DNA of 64,000 nt from Lathyrus oleraceus (lineage: Eukaryota > Streptophyta > Magnoliopsida > Fabales > Fabaceae). Under the pieces are notes generated by a model, which saw only the letters and a program-made list of their open reading frames with translations, had not been told where the DNA came from and did no database searches. Shown here piece by piece: positions 11,031 to 22,647 of this stretch (positions are counted from its first letter, which is position 1; every line of letters begins with the position of its first letter). The DNA is taken from contig NC_066583.1 in assembly GCF_024323335.1 (NCBI RefSeq), positions 363,361,877-363,425,876 on the forward strand, in the 5' to 3' direction. The position numbers and the translations under genes are program-made.

Positions 11031-11330
11031 TGAAGGAGTTTTGAGAGGTTGGATGAAGTTAGGGTTTGCTGAAGTTGGGAAGTGATTTTCGGATTTTTCC
11101 TTGTTGAGAGAATATGGATGTTTTGAAAAGTAGAAGTTATTTACGGGAGGATTTGATGAGCGAAGTTTTAATGGGATTGTGTTGGCAGTTATTGTAATAT
11201 GAGTGGGTAATAAAGGATAAAGTTAAAGGATTATTTTACCAAGTAAAGAGTAGATGGAAGAGTGAGATGAATGTTTAAAAAAATTATAAAAGCCATTGTA
11301 AGCTAATCTAAAAAGTGATTCTAGAGTAGT
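11031..11330. other. AT-rich spacer, nothing recognised
   Basis: This 300-base stretch lies upstream of the pseudogene start. It is AT-rich, with no conserved frame or repeat that I can identify. Confidence 0.4.
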
Positions 11331-12511
11331 GGTAACCGGTTACAGAAATGCTCACAACTTAAAAATGTAGTAGAAAATATGAAAAATTGACCTGGTAACC
11401 GGTTACATGCAAGGAAAAATTGAAAAATGCAAAAAATAGTGATTGAATAAGGAATGAAAGAAAGAATGAGGCACATAAAGTTATCCTAGTTCCTCTCACA
11501 AATTGAGAGTAGTCCAGTCCCCTTGTACTTACAAGAGATTTTCACTATAATCACACAAGATTACAATTTTCTCAAGGACACAAGTAAGAAACTTCTAATG
11601 CTAAAACCCTAAGTAAGAGACTTCATGCTCAAGCACACAAGTAAGAGACTTCCAATGCTCAAGCACACAAGCAAGAGACTTAAAATGCTCAAACACTAAG
11701 TAAGAGACTTCTAAAAATCTACCTAACAGATAAAAGATTATTTAGGGTAATACATTTGATATACAACCAGAGGTGTAGATAAAATACAATGCAAGAAGAA
11801 TCTTAATACTTAGGGATTTATAGAATATAAAAAGATAAGAAATTCTAAGTAAGACTTGTGCTCATGTTTTGATGAGTAACAACTCTTTGAATGCCACTGG
11901 TTCGCTATTGTTCTTCAAGTCTTCAACTCCTTATATAGAGAAGGAAAATACCCGTTGGAGAGATTGCACAAGAGAGTCTTTGAGAAGCTTGAATATAGAC
12001 TCTGATATGTTTCTTCAAATGGTTAATGTCATTGAAATTCCATTTAAAGTTCATTTGCTTCAAAAGGAATTATCAGATACATCCCAACTATCTATATAAA
12101 AAATAGCCTAGGTCTTCACGTGATCAGAAGAAAAGAAAATGGCCTAAGAGTATGACAGTGACCTATCAGAGTCACCTTGGTCTTTTCACTTTGACTGGCA
12201 TCCGATTCTAATCTTCAGAATTAAACTTCTTCAAAGTCTAGTCTTTAGAGGTAGACTTCTTTAGAGTCTGATCTCCGGGTGTTGACATCTGTAGAGTCTA
12301 ATCTTTAGAAGTAGACTTCTGATCCTTTAGATTCTGATCTTTATGTTTCTCTTTAGATGTTCATTATCCGAATCGATACTTAGATTATTCATTAAATTTT
12401 ATTATATGGTCCTACACACTAGAACAAATATTAGTATTTCTAATTATTCTTTAAATACTTCGTTATCATCAAAACCTAAGGGATATGGTATAAACCAATT
12501 TTGTCCCAACA
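11331..12511 (-). mobile_element. SIRE-like Ty1/copia LTR
   Basis: On the - strand an LTR-like sequence begins TGTTGGGACAAAATTGG at 12511 and continues with GATGATAACGAAGTATTTAA, a start I associate with SIRE-type copia LTRs. Just after it come degenerate repeats of the GAAGTCTAC / AGATTAGACTC type (12190-12345). Further on are short repeats of AAGTAAGAGACTTC (11585, 11640, 11698), and two perfect palindromes GTAACCGGTTAC (11332, 11394). The far end is not defined; I place it near 11331. It abuts a gag fragment at 12512, so it is either a nested LTR or a deletion join. Confidence 0.55.
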
Positions 12512-12640
12512 CAAATACCATGATCCACTCCTTATATGAACAAAATCATTTTCTTTTTCCACGAACTATAACCTTCTTGATTAAAGAATATGGCTTTGTT
12601 TAATGAACAACTTGAAGCCATTTTTTTTCTTGAGATGATT
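12512..12640 (-). pseudogene. Copia gag N-terminal fragment
   Basis: The - strand reads NEQ-like and F-FN-EGYSSWKKKMILFI, then GVDHGI before the LTR start at 12511. This matches the beginning of the Ty1/copia gag domain, in which a substrate-like FNGEGYxxWKxxM motif precedes the helical core. A second, longer copy lies at 32555-33340 on the same strand. Only about 40 residues remain, with stops on both sides. It is a dead fragment. Confidence 0.55.
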
Positions 12641-12695
12641 AGTCCTTATAAGAGTTAAGTTCTGATGTCACTTATTGGACACGTGACTTCAAGCA

Positions 12696-12778
<83 letters not shown>

Positions 12779-12926
12779 TTGGTATTTAAATTCATGCTTA
12801 ATTTTATACCTTTCTCAAATTAAACCGTATTAGTAATTTTGGTTGAGTAATTTGTAGCAGAAATAAAGTACTGAAAATAAATTATAGAAATTAAAAGGAA
12901 AGGGTTAGAGAAATTACACCAGGAAT
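12641..12926 (-). mobile_element. Copia primer site and 3' part of its LTR (left piece)
   Basis: On the - strand AAGTGACATCAGAACTTAAC (near 12655) resembles a decayed initiator-Met primer site (TGGTATCAGAGC). The LTR end lies to its right (TGTGCTTGAAGTCACGTG). The LTR continues to 12926, is interrupted by element A, and resumes at 27477. The uninterrupted paralogue at 33341-33648 confirms the join: CACCAG then TTTATATAGGTTTGG. Confidence 0.65.
12699..12774 (+). repeat. (AG)n microsatellite
   Basis: About 38 AG units follow AAGCACAA. The paralogous site in the other copia copy carries a run of 22 G instead (33383-33404). Confidence 0.97.
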
Positions 12927-13286
12927 TGTAGCGGGGTATTCGTTACCATTAGAGATATTGACTAAATCCAAGGTAAATCATACAAGTCGAGTCGCCACCG
13001 CACTTCTATTTATCCAAAGGAATGGTTAGAAAGCGAACAAAAACCTAAAAGTTTTATCGAATCAAAAACTAAAAATGTCAGAGATCTGGGTAAGGGGGTT
13101 GGTTATGCAATCGGAAGGTATTAGGCACCCAAAGCATCCTAGGTACTCCTAGGGAGACCATTTCACATTTGTTGCAAAGGTTGTTGTTTTGTGAAAATTT
13201 ATTTGTGCAAACATGATTGAAGGGATGAGAAAAGCGTGTATGTTTATCTAATGTATTACTTACTAAAAGAAGGGTCAAAAGAAAAT

Positions 13287-13442
13287 GACTCGCACGGACG
13301 TCGCATCCACTGCATACGTATCTCATCTGAATCTGTGAATCAGAGTCTTCGTAGCTCGACTACCTATGGGTTAAAGAGGAGTGTGCTCAGTAAGACATCG
13401 CATCTTATGCCTACGTATCTCATCTGGGATGAAAATCAGAGC
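13287..13442 (-). promoter_or_regulatory. Two pseudoknotted RNA modules (element A 3' LTR)
   Basis: In element sense, copy 1 (13287-13347) has P1 GACTC/GAGTC and a short P3 GGA/TCC. Copy 2 (13385-13442) has P1 GCTC/GAGC, P2 TCATC/GATGA, P3 TAAGA/TCTTA, and pseudoknot CTACGT with ACGTAG. The same pair occurs in the 5' LTR at 25711-25771 and 25809-25866. Confidence 0.6.
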
Positions 13443-14408
13443 AAAACGTAGTTCGACCACCTATGGGGTAAGGGTTGTGTTTTGGGGTGAACGACGTTAC
13501 TACGCAATCTACCGATTGCTCGACCTTTGGAGACTTACTCGCCTGTAGTAGAAGGAGATAACGTGTTCTTAGGAGAAGAAAAATCAATGAGTTTGGGGTG
13601 TTTAGGGATGCTCATGCAAAAGGCAGTCCTAGATGAAGGAACCGCGCAACCTTAATTGACATGCCACGAAAGGCTATGCGAAACCTAAGAAAGCGGTAAA
13701 ATGCGGGAAAAATAAAGTACCACGCGGATAAAGATCCAAAGCAATAACAATTTACGAGGTAAGAAAACCAAAGATTCCCAAGCTAAACACCATCAAAGAA
13801 AGTGAGTCAGTACAGGTAATCGGAATAGACCTCCAGGTGGTACCCCACAAATAAAGTGGAACACCAAGCAAGCTATCCCTGCAAGAGTATGTGAGCCCTC
13901 ACAAAAACTCAACAAACAGGGTAGAGTAATATGACGGAATTAGGAGAAAACAATGCCATAACAAACACAAAACAGGTTAGAGCAAACAGGATAGGGTAAT
14001 CAAGAGTTGCCCCCAAATCAAAATGTAACCACATGAGTCATGCCATTAAAATTCACAAAAAGCTCACAAAAAGCAACCAAGGGTAGGAGGCCTAAACCTC
14101 TTGTCAAACACATGCATCAAAAGGGTATCAAATTCACCCATAATACCTCATACATTCAGAGCATTCAAATTAAAAGCATAAAGTAATGGGAATAAGGCAA
14201 ACCTGACTGGAGAGATCAATCAAATTGAATGGCACAGTTGGGTTTGCAAAGCACTCTTAGGGTTTATGTGAGAGGGAATTGGTTCTTTGCCGATGAGTTC
14301 CCTTCAGTCTCTGGAGGTTGCTCTGAACTCTGTTAGCTCTTCTCTCACTATCTTTTTCCCTGCCAGGGTAATAGGAATAGAATTGCCTTTTGTTTCACTG
14401 AAACTCTG

Positions 14409-14416
14409 AATTTATA
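14409..14416 (-). promoter_or_regulatory. LTR TATA box (element A 3' LTR)
   Basis: TATAAATT lies on the - strand and is conserved at 26832-26839 in the 5' LTR. In this 3' copy it would drive read-out transcription into flanking copia DNA. Confidence 0.5.
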
Positions 14417-14670
14417 ACCTGATTTTTGTGGACCTGTGGGCTCAAATGAGAGAGGCCCAAGTCCAAAATTTTTCTATTATATTTTATTTATTTATTTTTA
14501 ATTTTTTTTTTAATTTTTTTTTCGTTTTTCGCTTTTTTTTGTTTTTTTTTTGTTTTTCGTTTTTTTTTCTTCTTTTTTCGTTTTTTTAAACACGTGGGCT
14601 TAGCCTAGGGAGCATGACAGTTCAAGAAATTCCTCTGAGCGTAGGTGATTCTGGTGGCTTTTCTTGGGAT

Positions 14671-14702
14671 TCGCTAGGCGACCCATTCTGCTCGCCTAGC
14701 GA
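14671..14702. repeat. Perfect 11-bp inverted repeat in LTR
   Basis: TCGCTAGGCGA (14671-14681) and TCGCCTAGCGA (14692-14702) have a 10-base spacer. The same arms occur at 27064-27074 and 27085-27095 in the other LTR. Confidence 0.9.
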
Positions 14703-15083
14703 GCATGACAACTCATGAACAAACTTTTGCTCCTTCAAGATTAACGTTTTGACTGACGAATAGACCCTATTTGAACCTGTTGGAAGTATCTCAAGCCATT
14801 CCCTTGTGTTGACTGATCATCTAAATAGAACCCACAAAGTGTCTTGGATGATACTCAAGCTTCAAACAAAAGATGTTAGTGACACATTTTTGTGCTTTTG
14901 GTTAGTAAACAAAAGTAAGAGAAACAATGATGTATAATTCAAGCATGCTTGGTGATCTCAAACCAATCACAAGGAGTCCCACCCAAAGGCAAAGGGAACC
15001 AAGATGCTAAAGATCCTTGAGGCAATGCAAATGCAATGTTATGATGCCATGAGGGATCTTAGGGTCAAAATTGGGGTCTTACA

Positions 15084-15100
15084 GATGCCCCTATTTAAGG
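15084..15100 (-). promoter_or_regulatory. Polypurine tract of element A
   Basis: In element sense AAATAGGGGCATC immediately precedes the LTR start TGTAAGACC. The core AATAGGGGCA is shared with family 2 (49288, 53958). It would prime plus-strand synthesis. Confidence 0.8.
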
Positions 15101-17849
15101 TCATTCTAGCCGGAGAAGTGAAGGTTAAAATCTTCGTCTCGACGGGGTAGAATGGGCTTAAATAATAACAAAAATACGAATTTTGATCCCTAAGAGACCT
15201 CATGATGCAAATGTAGGTATGAAAAATGGTAGCACTCTCTGGAGATATGTGTCCACAAAAGCAAAGAAATCAGAAGCCACTGATGATCCATATGAGCAAT
15301 TCACTCCATGGGACCAAGACCCTGGGGACTCACCTGGGGATAAAAAAGGGATAAAAATGCGCGAGCAGGTCACGACTCAAAGCGTGGGGAACAGAATTCC
15401 AAAGGGAAAAGATCCAATGGAAAGACTCAAGCTGACTCGAAGATGCATGTATTGGGGAATATGCCAATACAGCAAAAAACTATCCACAACGGATACTTCG
15501 GATAAAATCCGGATGAAAACAATCCACTAAGGGACTTCGCTGGGGATGTCCACAAGGATACTCCTGGGGAAGCAGCGGGACGAGGTATTACCGGTTACTG
15601 GGTAATAAGCTCAAGGAGACACGTGATCTGAACGCCAGGTATGAGGGTGAGAGATACAACATACTCAGGAAGAGATGAATATCCAAGACCGGCATAAGGT
15701 TGAGAGATATCAAAACTTCAAAACGTCTGAGGAAAACCTAAAAGGTATACTTCAACTCAGGGATTCTGACTCCGCAGGGGACAAAAAGTCATAATGGGGA
15801 GCAGAGAGGAAGGAACACCAAGGATACCGGTTACTGGGCATATAATAGGTGACCAACCAAGGCGTGAATTGGGGAATATTCCCAAAACACTCATCATCCA
15901 AAAGAGGGCTAAAAGTAAACTTGATTACAGGATGGATATTCAACTCCACAAAGGGGATACAAATCTTACTCAACTGGGGAAGAACAAAAGGCTTCAGACC
16001 CGAGAGTGCATGAGATATACTATCTATTACCGTCAAAACATAGATAATATACTCGCATGGACGATTATCCACAACCGGTTACTGGGTTAATAAAGGATAA
16101 ATCGACCGAAAAGAAAAGGCATCGGGATATCGAAACTAGGTATATAATGATGACCAATTCAGGGGAGAAACAATCGTTACCAACAACAACAAGGTAGACG
16201 AGAGATGACCCGCTGGGGATAAATTGCGTAATCAGGGCAATTATCCAAGCAGATGAGGGGATATCATCACCGAATATTGGATGAAGATAACTGTCACCAA
16301 TTAAAGATGAGCAAAAATAGTTACTCTGCAAAAAGGGGAAGAAATAGGGTTTACAACTACCGGTATGAGGGTAGAGAACCACAGACTCCGCCGGGGATAA
16401 TAATTACTAATTATTGAGCAATTATTCATTTACCACGGGGAAACAGGAAAAGAGTCTCAAGAGACCGATCTAGGATCAAACTAGATAGGCACACCAAATC
16501 AAGACTTGTCCCGGTGAGGATATAACTCAATGGGGAAAACCATCCCAGTATATGTGTTGGGAAGGAACAAAAACAATCAACATCCACGAGGATATAACCC
16601 GGTGGGGAATATGGAAGAAAGGATAAACGCTTTCTGCTTATGGAGCTGACTCTATATGGAGAGATCAGACACACACATCTGCTCGGGGAAGTATATCACC
16701 AAATAGCAGGAGACATCAAACAACGATATATGGCAAAGAATGCAACATGAATATCTGAATGTTATAATTATGCATGAATATGCATGGTTTATGTATGATG
16801 TATGCTGACAGACATACATATCTAACACAACCAAGTCCAGGAATCAACCACCCGGTACTACATCTCAAGAGAGAAAACCATGTTCACCGGGGAGTATCCA
16901 ATCTGCTGGGGATCAGAGATACCAGGAAGCAAAGAACTCTGCAAGGGATGAATCATCAATCATTCCAGCTGGGGACGAGAGTTATCACAGACAAGGTCTA
17001 CCACACCAACAACTCTACTGGGGAATCTATCCAAGGAGATAAAGGATTTATTGGGATCAACCACCAAATACCGCTCTTGCCCAAAGAGATCCAAGCTGCT
17101 GAGGAAGAAAGATTGCTACTCTGCTAAAGGGAAGAGAGGTGACTCTCAACAAGCAATCCACTTGGTAGGATAAACCACAAGGGGTTCCGGAGGGAGGAGA
17201 TATAGTCATGCCAGGAATATGGACAAAAATCTTACCCTGTTGGGGATCGTACCACCCTTGGGAGAGCACTGAGGATCTCCTAAGTATCCTTTCGTCATTG
17301 TGAATGTTCACTTTGTTTAAAAACAAATTATAAAAAATTTGATCGTTTAAAACAATGATATTTTCTTAATCAAAACATGCAAAACATTTGTTGAATAGAA
17401 ACAGATAAGAATGCCAATAATTGGATAAAAGGCTCAAATTTATTTGATAGAATGGTAGTCTGCGAATGGCAAGACTCCATAGATCTTTACAAATTTGAAA
17501 TTGGTGATATATATTGGAAAAGGGCTACATTGAACATAATGACCATTTCTCCACCAATTCTGAATCCGATGTATTTGAAGCTTTGGCTGATAATGAGCAA
17601 GGATCTCTGACAAACGACAGTTGTAGAACAAAGTCTTGTCAGGATGCAGTTACTTTCCAAATCCCTAATTTTTGCCTAGATTGCCCCAGGATGAGGTACT
17701 CAATCTAGCGGGATACCTATATTCATTTTTCATGTCTCTAACTTTTGCCTAGATCGCCCTTTCGGGTTTTCAATCCACCGAGACGCTCATTTTTGCCTAA
17801 GCCTCCCTTTCGGGTTTTCAACTTAGCGAGCTATTCAGTTTTTATTTTT
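15101..17849 (-). other. Element A 3' untranslated region
   Basis: The 2.75-kb region between pol stop and polypurine tract has no conserved frame. It carries hairpins with the GGTTACTG loop (15586-16374) and many CTGGGGAT words on the + strand, that is ATCCCCAG in element sense (for example 15336, 15540, 16211, 16905, 17237). Its end near pol (17650-17849) matches 3630-3780 and 58050-58269. A hypervariable, repeat-generating 3'UTR is known for Ogre elements of pea and vetch. Confidence 0.8.
15586..16374 (-). repeat. Hairpins with 8-nt loop in 3'UTR
   Basis: On the + strand: 15586-15607 TATTACC/GGTAATA, loop GGTTACTG; 15826-15843 ATACC/GGCAT (one mismatch), same loop; 16073-16088 AACC/GGTT, same loop; 16357-16374 CTACC/GGTAG, loop GGTATGAG. 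The spacing is not regular, so these are not a simple tandem array. Confidence 0.7.
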
Positions 17850-19097
17850 TTAGGCGAAGTATTTCTGGACTGCATCTGAATTCACAGGACGAGTGAAATC
17901 CTCCCCATCCATAGTTGTAAGTATCAAAGCACCGCCTGAAAAGGCTCTCTTAACAACATATGGACCTTCATAGTTTGGAGTCCACTTGCCCCTGGAATCG
18001 GGCGCGAAAGACAAGACTTTCTTGAGCACAAGGTCACCTTCTCAGAACACACGAGGCTTGACCTTCTTATCAAAAGCTTTCTTCATTCTCTGCTGATATA
18101 ACTGACCATGGCACATGGCAGTCAATCTCTTCTCTTCAATCAAGTTTAGCTGGTCATAACGACTCTGAACCCATTCATCATCAGTCAACTTGGCTTCCAT
18201 CAAGACCCTCATTGACGGGATCTCCACCTCTACAGGGAGTACAACCTTCGATCTTGACTTAGCGATCATATCATCAACGTACACCTCAATCTCCTTATGC
18301 ATCATGTCATGGAACAAGGTAGTCATAGCTCGTGGATACGTGGCTCCGGCGTTTTTCAAACCGAAGGGCATCACTCTATAACAGAATGTTCCCCAAGGTG
18401 TGATGAATGTTGTCTTCTCCATATCCTCGGGTGCCATTTTAATCTGATTATATCCGGAAAATCCATCCATAAACGAGAAGACTTTGAATTTAGTTGTATT
18501 GTCTACCAACATATTAATATGTGGTAGAGGGAAATCATCTTTCAGACTAGCTTTATTCAAGTCTCTATAGTCCACACACATCCAGACTTTTCCATCTTTC
18601 TTAGGCACGGGCACAATATTGGCCACCCATTGAGGATATGTAGAAGTCACCAGAAACCCCGCATCAATTTGCTTCTGAACTTCCTCTTTAATCTTCACTG
18701 CCATATCAGGATGAGTTCTTCTGAGCTTCTGCTTCACAGGCACGCACTCAGGCCTTAAAGGCAGGAAATGTTGCACAATATCGGTATCTAGACCAGGCAT
18801 GTCCTCATATGACCAGGAGAAGACGTCAACATATTCTCGTAGCAACTTAATCAACCCCTTCTTAACAGATTCTTCCAAAAGTGCCCCAATCTTTACCTCT
18901 CGCACACAATCTTCAGACCCCAAGTTGACTGTTTCCAGATTCTCAAAATGCGGCCGAATGATCTTCTCTTCATGCTCAAGTAGCGGGTGATCTCATCAGG
19001 AATCTCTTCAACATCATCTTCCTCTGCCTTAAATAAAGGGAATTCAAAATTGGGATATGGTGTTGGGTCATTATGTTCAATGGGTTTAGTAATCAAC
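17850..19097 (-). pseudogene. Element A pol remnant: RT fused in frame to integrase tail
   Basis: Downstream of the intron the frame reads LITKPIEHNDPTPYPNFEF; a one-base loss near 18983 shifts it, then LEHEEKIIRPHFENLE resumes. The reverse transcriptase part has RTHPDMAVKIKEEVQKQIDA, WVANIVPVPKKDGK, DYRDLNKAS, FMDGFSGYNQI, GLKNAGATY and the catalytic YVDD followed by MIAKSRSK. At about 18233 this joins directly to VVLPVEVEIPSMRVLMEAKL of the integrase C-terminal region, in frame, giving a 293-codon open stretch (18042-18923). A TGA (from CGA) at 18042 then interrupts the tail ending VNSDAVQKYFA-stop at 17850. Compared with E, RT thumb, both RNases H and the integrase core (about 2.2 kb) are missing. 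Confidence 0.85.
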
Positions 19098-19362
19098 CTG
19101 CATAATGATTTTTGGATATGAAAAGCTTTAGAATTCAAACAAGGCAAATCATTATGCATATGAAAAGGATCGATTTTATTCTATTTTTTAGGGTTTTATG
19201 TGATCACCAATTTCATGCAAAAGCAAAAAGGGAAAATAATCGGAAAAACAAACATTTAACATGAATTTATTGAATGAAAATATCATTGTACTTATGCGCC
19301 AACAATGTCATCACTCCTCCTTTTGGCATGGGAGAAGGGTTTTCAAACAAAGTGATTATTAC
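19098..19362 (-). other. Putative Ogre intron between protease and RT
   Basis: In element sense a GTAATAAT donor lies just after the codons VVHKS, and the acceptor TTATGCAG precedes GTTGATTA. The length is 265 bases, the same as in E (39325-39589) and within one base of D. A spliced intron at this place is an established feature of Ogre elements. Confidence 0.75.
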
Positions 19363-20200
19363 GTTGACTTATGGACAACTGTTGGAACATCCACAGCGAC
19401 CCAATTGTTACAGACCCCTCCAGGGATGATGAAATTGCCAGAATCCTTTGTATCTTCTTCTAAAACGGTAGCAGCCTCCTCACCTAGACCAGTGTGGATG
19501 AAATCTTCACTCTTGAATAACCCTTGCTTGTTGAAAGTACCAGAAGAAAAACCTATGCCAACCCGGGACTCGTTGTCTTCTAACTCAATCATTTTTCCTA
19601 AACCAGTGGTTGCACCACGCTCAATGGCCAACTTTGCATCTTTGTAGGAAGCAAATGAAGGAGTTCTCTTCTCAATAGGCTCAGCAATAGATAACGCTTG
19701 GAAAGGAGTTCCGACTTCAACCTCAGCATCTATATAAGATAAGGAAGACAAATGGCTAACCAGGAGAGCCCTTTCTCCCCCTACCACCACCAGTTTCTTG
19801 TTTTTCACGAATTTCAATTTCTGGTGTAGGGTGGACGTCACGGCGCCTGCCTCGTGAATCCATGGTCTACCTAAGAGACAACTATACGATGGGTGAATGT
19901 CCATAACCTGGAAGGTAATCTGGAAATCACTTGGTCCGATCTTGATTGGGAGATCAACTTCCCCAATCACAGTTTTGCGAGACCCATCGAAAGCCTTCAC
20001 AACTACTCCACTCTACCTCATGGGAGGCCCTTGATATGATAGCTTTGAGAGAGTGGACTTTGGAAATACGTTCAATGATGACCCGGTGTCCACCAGTACA
20101 TTGGACATGGCGTCGTCTTTGCAATTCATAGATATGTGTAAAGCCAAGTTGTGGTCTCTTCCCTCCTCAGGGAGATCAGAGTCACAAAGCTCAGGTTGTT
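19363..20200 (-). pseudogene. Element A aspartic protease
   Basis: The retroviral-type aspartic protease would cut the gag-pol precursor. The frame has LCDSDLPEEGRDHNLALHI, then NVLVDTGSSLNVFPKS with the catalytic DTG at 20082-20090, VVVKAFDGSRKTVIGEVDL, FQVMDIHPSYSCLLGRPWIH and the long C-terminal extension ending NNWVAVDVPTVVHKS at the intron donor. A TAG replaces CAG after GPPMR (about 20016). A single-base loss near 20185 (FCDADL in E, shifted here) breaks the link with the upstream linker. The catalytic triplet is intact but the frame is not. Confidence 0.8.
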
Positions 20201-22647
20201 GCAAGCAGTAATGTTTGCAACAATGCTATCGAATTGCTCCAAAGTGACATCGTGATCTACATATGCCACATCCAACACCTTCTGCAGAGCCTCTCGGTGT
20301 GGTTCTGAATTTAAGGGTAAGGATAACATAGATATTTTGGATGGCGTTTGTAGAAGTTGGTCTACAACATTGTACTCGCTCCTTTTGATGAGTCTCAGCA
20401 TCTCATCACAGTCTTCTTTCACATTGCCACTCGGGCCAACAGAAGTAGGAGTTTTCAGTACGGAGGAGGGCTTAACAGCAAGTGCCGGATTCGGAGAATT
20501 CACAGTGTTCCCGATCGGGCGTTCAACAAAATCAGCATTAATTTGAGGCTTCGGCGGTGCTGAAAATACACGGCCACTACGGGTCAAACCGCTAACATCA
20601 ACAATATTCACAACAGAAGAAGAGGGCAAGGACACCTCTTTCCCATTCTCTACTGCTACGGCGTTGTAGCGATAGGGAACTGCCTTTTCAGAGGAGTAAG
20701 GCACAGGACCAGCAGGCTTAATGATCAGAGCGGGAGAAGCCTTCTGCTTGCTACCATTATACTTGATGATAACAGGCTCGGGTATCCGGAACACTGGGGA
20801 GATCACATTGACCTCAGGCTCATTTTCATCAACATTCCTATTTTGAAGGATCTCAATGACTCCTTCGTCCAGCATTTCCTGAACATCCTTGCGCACCTGG
20901 CAACAACCCAATCGGTTAACAGAGCAGACTCGGCATCTATCATGGTCATGCTCATAATGACTGTAGTCACACAACAAAGGATGCATCTGGACCAGAGACT
21001 GTTGAATATGACTGACATATTTGACCTTGTATTTTCCAGGGCAACCCTAGACCATGTTGACAGATTTCCCATGTTCGGGCAATGGGTTCTTCTTCACATT
21101 AGGGCCTACGTCCTCAAAACATAGAATACCACACCTCACAAGGTCTTGAACTTTGGTCTTCAAAGGGTAACAATTCTCCACATCATGGCCGGGAGCACCA
21201 GAATGGTAAACACAGTGTAACTCAGGCTTATACCACCACTAGGGGTTAGCAGGTATAGCCGGTGGGTCTCTCGGAGTAATCAACTTCCTTTCTATCAAAG
21301 AGGGATATAACTCTGCGTACGTCATAGTAATAGGATCGAAGGTGACCCTTTTCCTCTCGTAACTCGTGCTGGTTTGATTATTGTTTCGAGGCTGGTAGGC
21401 CTGCTGCTGCGGTTGGTGCTGTAGTTGCTGATATTACGGATGTGGTTGCTGATTGTTACTATGTTGCTGATATTGTTGATTGTCTCTGAAAACAGGTGCT
21501 ATATGAGCCACCTGGTGCTGGTTACTGGCGGGACGCACAATCTTCCTCCTCAAAGAGGGTCTTCTTGGTTTCTCATGGGAGATCACAGCATGTGCCTCTC
21601 CATCTTTCTTCGCCCCATAACGTTTGGTAGAAGAGCCTTCTTCTCTGGTTAACCGTCCTTCACGGACCCCTTCTTCTAGACGCATCCCCATATTCACCAT
21701 CTCGGTGAAGTCAGAAGGAGCGCTAACAATCATCCGCTCATAATAAAAAGAACTTAAAGTCTTCAAAAAGATCTTAGTCATCTCTTTCTCTTCTAGCGGA
21801 GGCACAATATGTGCTTCCACCTCTCGCTACCTCTGGGCGTACTCCTTAAATGTTTCTTTATCCTTCTGGGACATGGCTCTCAATTGATCTCTATCGGGAG
21901 CCATATCCACGTTGTACTTGTACTGCTTAACGAAGGCTTCGCCGAGATCATTGAAGGATCGGTTGTTCGTGATGTCTAAACCCATGTACCAACGCAAAGC
22001 GGCACCGGACAGACTGTCCTGAAAGTAGTGGATGAGTAGTTGGTCATTATCGGTTTGAGTCGACATCTTCCTAGCATACATGACCAGGTGGCTAAGAGGA
22101 CAAGTATTTCCTTTGTACTTTTCAAAATCCGGGACCTTGAATTTCACAGGGATCTTCACATTTGGAACCAAGCAGAGTTCGGCAGCAGACTTGCCAAAAA
22201 GATCCTTCCCTCTGAGAGTTTTCAATTCCTTGCGAAGCTCAAGAAATTGATCGTTCATAGCATCCATCTTCTCATAAACATCTGGACCCTTAGACGGCTA
22301 AGAATGATAGATGGTGTTGTCTACCCTGGGCGAAGTATGCACGACAGGAGGAGGAACGACAAGGACCGGGCTAGATGCCGACAGAGAAGCAAAGGTAGGA
22401 ACAGGACCCTCAGGCATGAAATTGGGAGGCATCCCCCACGGGAACCCGGTTGGCATGGCTGTTGGAACAAAGTGTGCATTGGCAGCGGGCATAGTAGAGG
22501 AGACAATCTCGGAGATAACTGTCCTCTGCGGAGGAGTTGAAGGTGTCGGAGAAGACTGGCTCTGGGCAGCCATGAGTGACTCCATTAGAGCAGTCAATAT
22601 GGCCACTTCCTCTTTCATCTCGCGGTTCTCTTGTTCAGGTGATCCAT
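20201..22647 (-). pseudogene. Element A gag and gag-pro linker
   Basis: The ATG at 22647 gives MDH; one missing G near 22639 shifts the frame compared with E. The body then reads NREMKEEVAILTALMESLMA, a proline-rich stretch, DVYEKMDAMNDQFLELRKEL, the capsid part (VPDFEKYKGNTCPLSHLVMY, ALRWYMGLD, FVKQYKYNVDMAPDRDQL), a Q/N/H-rich stretch and the zinc knuckle CVYHSGAPGHDVENC near 21170-21215. The linker to the protease contains HYEHDHDRCRVCSVNRLGC, another possible zinc-binding cluster, and VDVSGLTRSGRVFSAPPKP. Stops lie at about 22298, 21828, 21434 and 21241 and near 21053; most fit CAG, CAA or TGG mutated by one transition. In life this would form the particle and bind RNA. Confidence 0.8.

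Larger units (their letters stand above)
12927..15083 (-). repeat. Element A 3' LTR
   Basis: The LTR is 2157 bp and matches 25351-27476 throughout. It contains a TATA box (14409), two structured modules (13287-13442), an inverted repeat (14671-14702), a T-rich tract (14470-14590) and the TGGCGACTC primer-like word (12989-12997). Confidence 0.95.

Noticed and set aside
15183..15530. 115-codon open frame on the + strand, and similar frames at 16774-17127 and 56489-56815
   Set aside because: They are antisense to element 3'UTRs, carry no known domain, and are not conserved between A and D.
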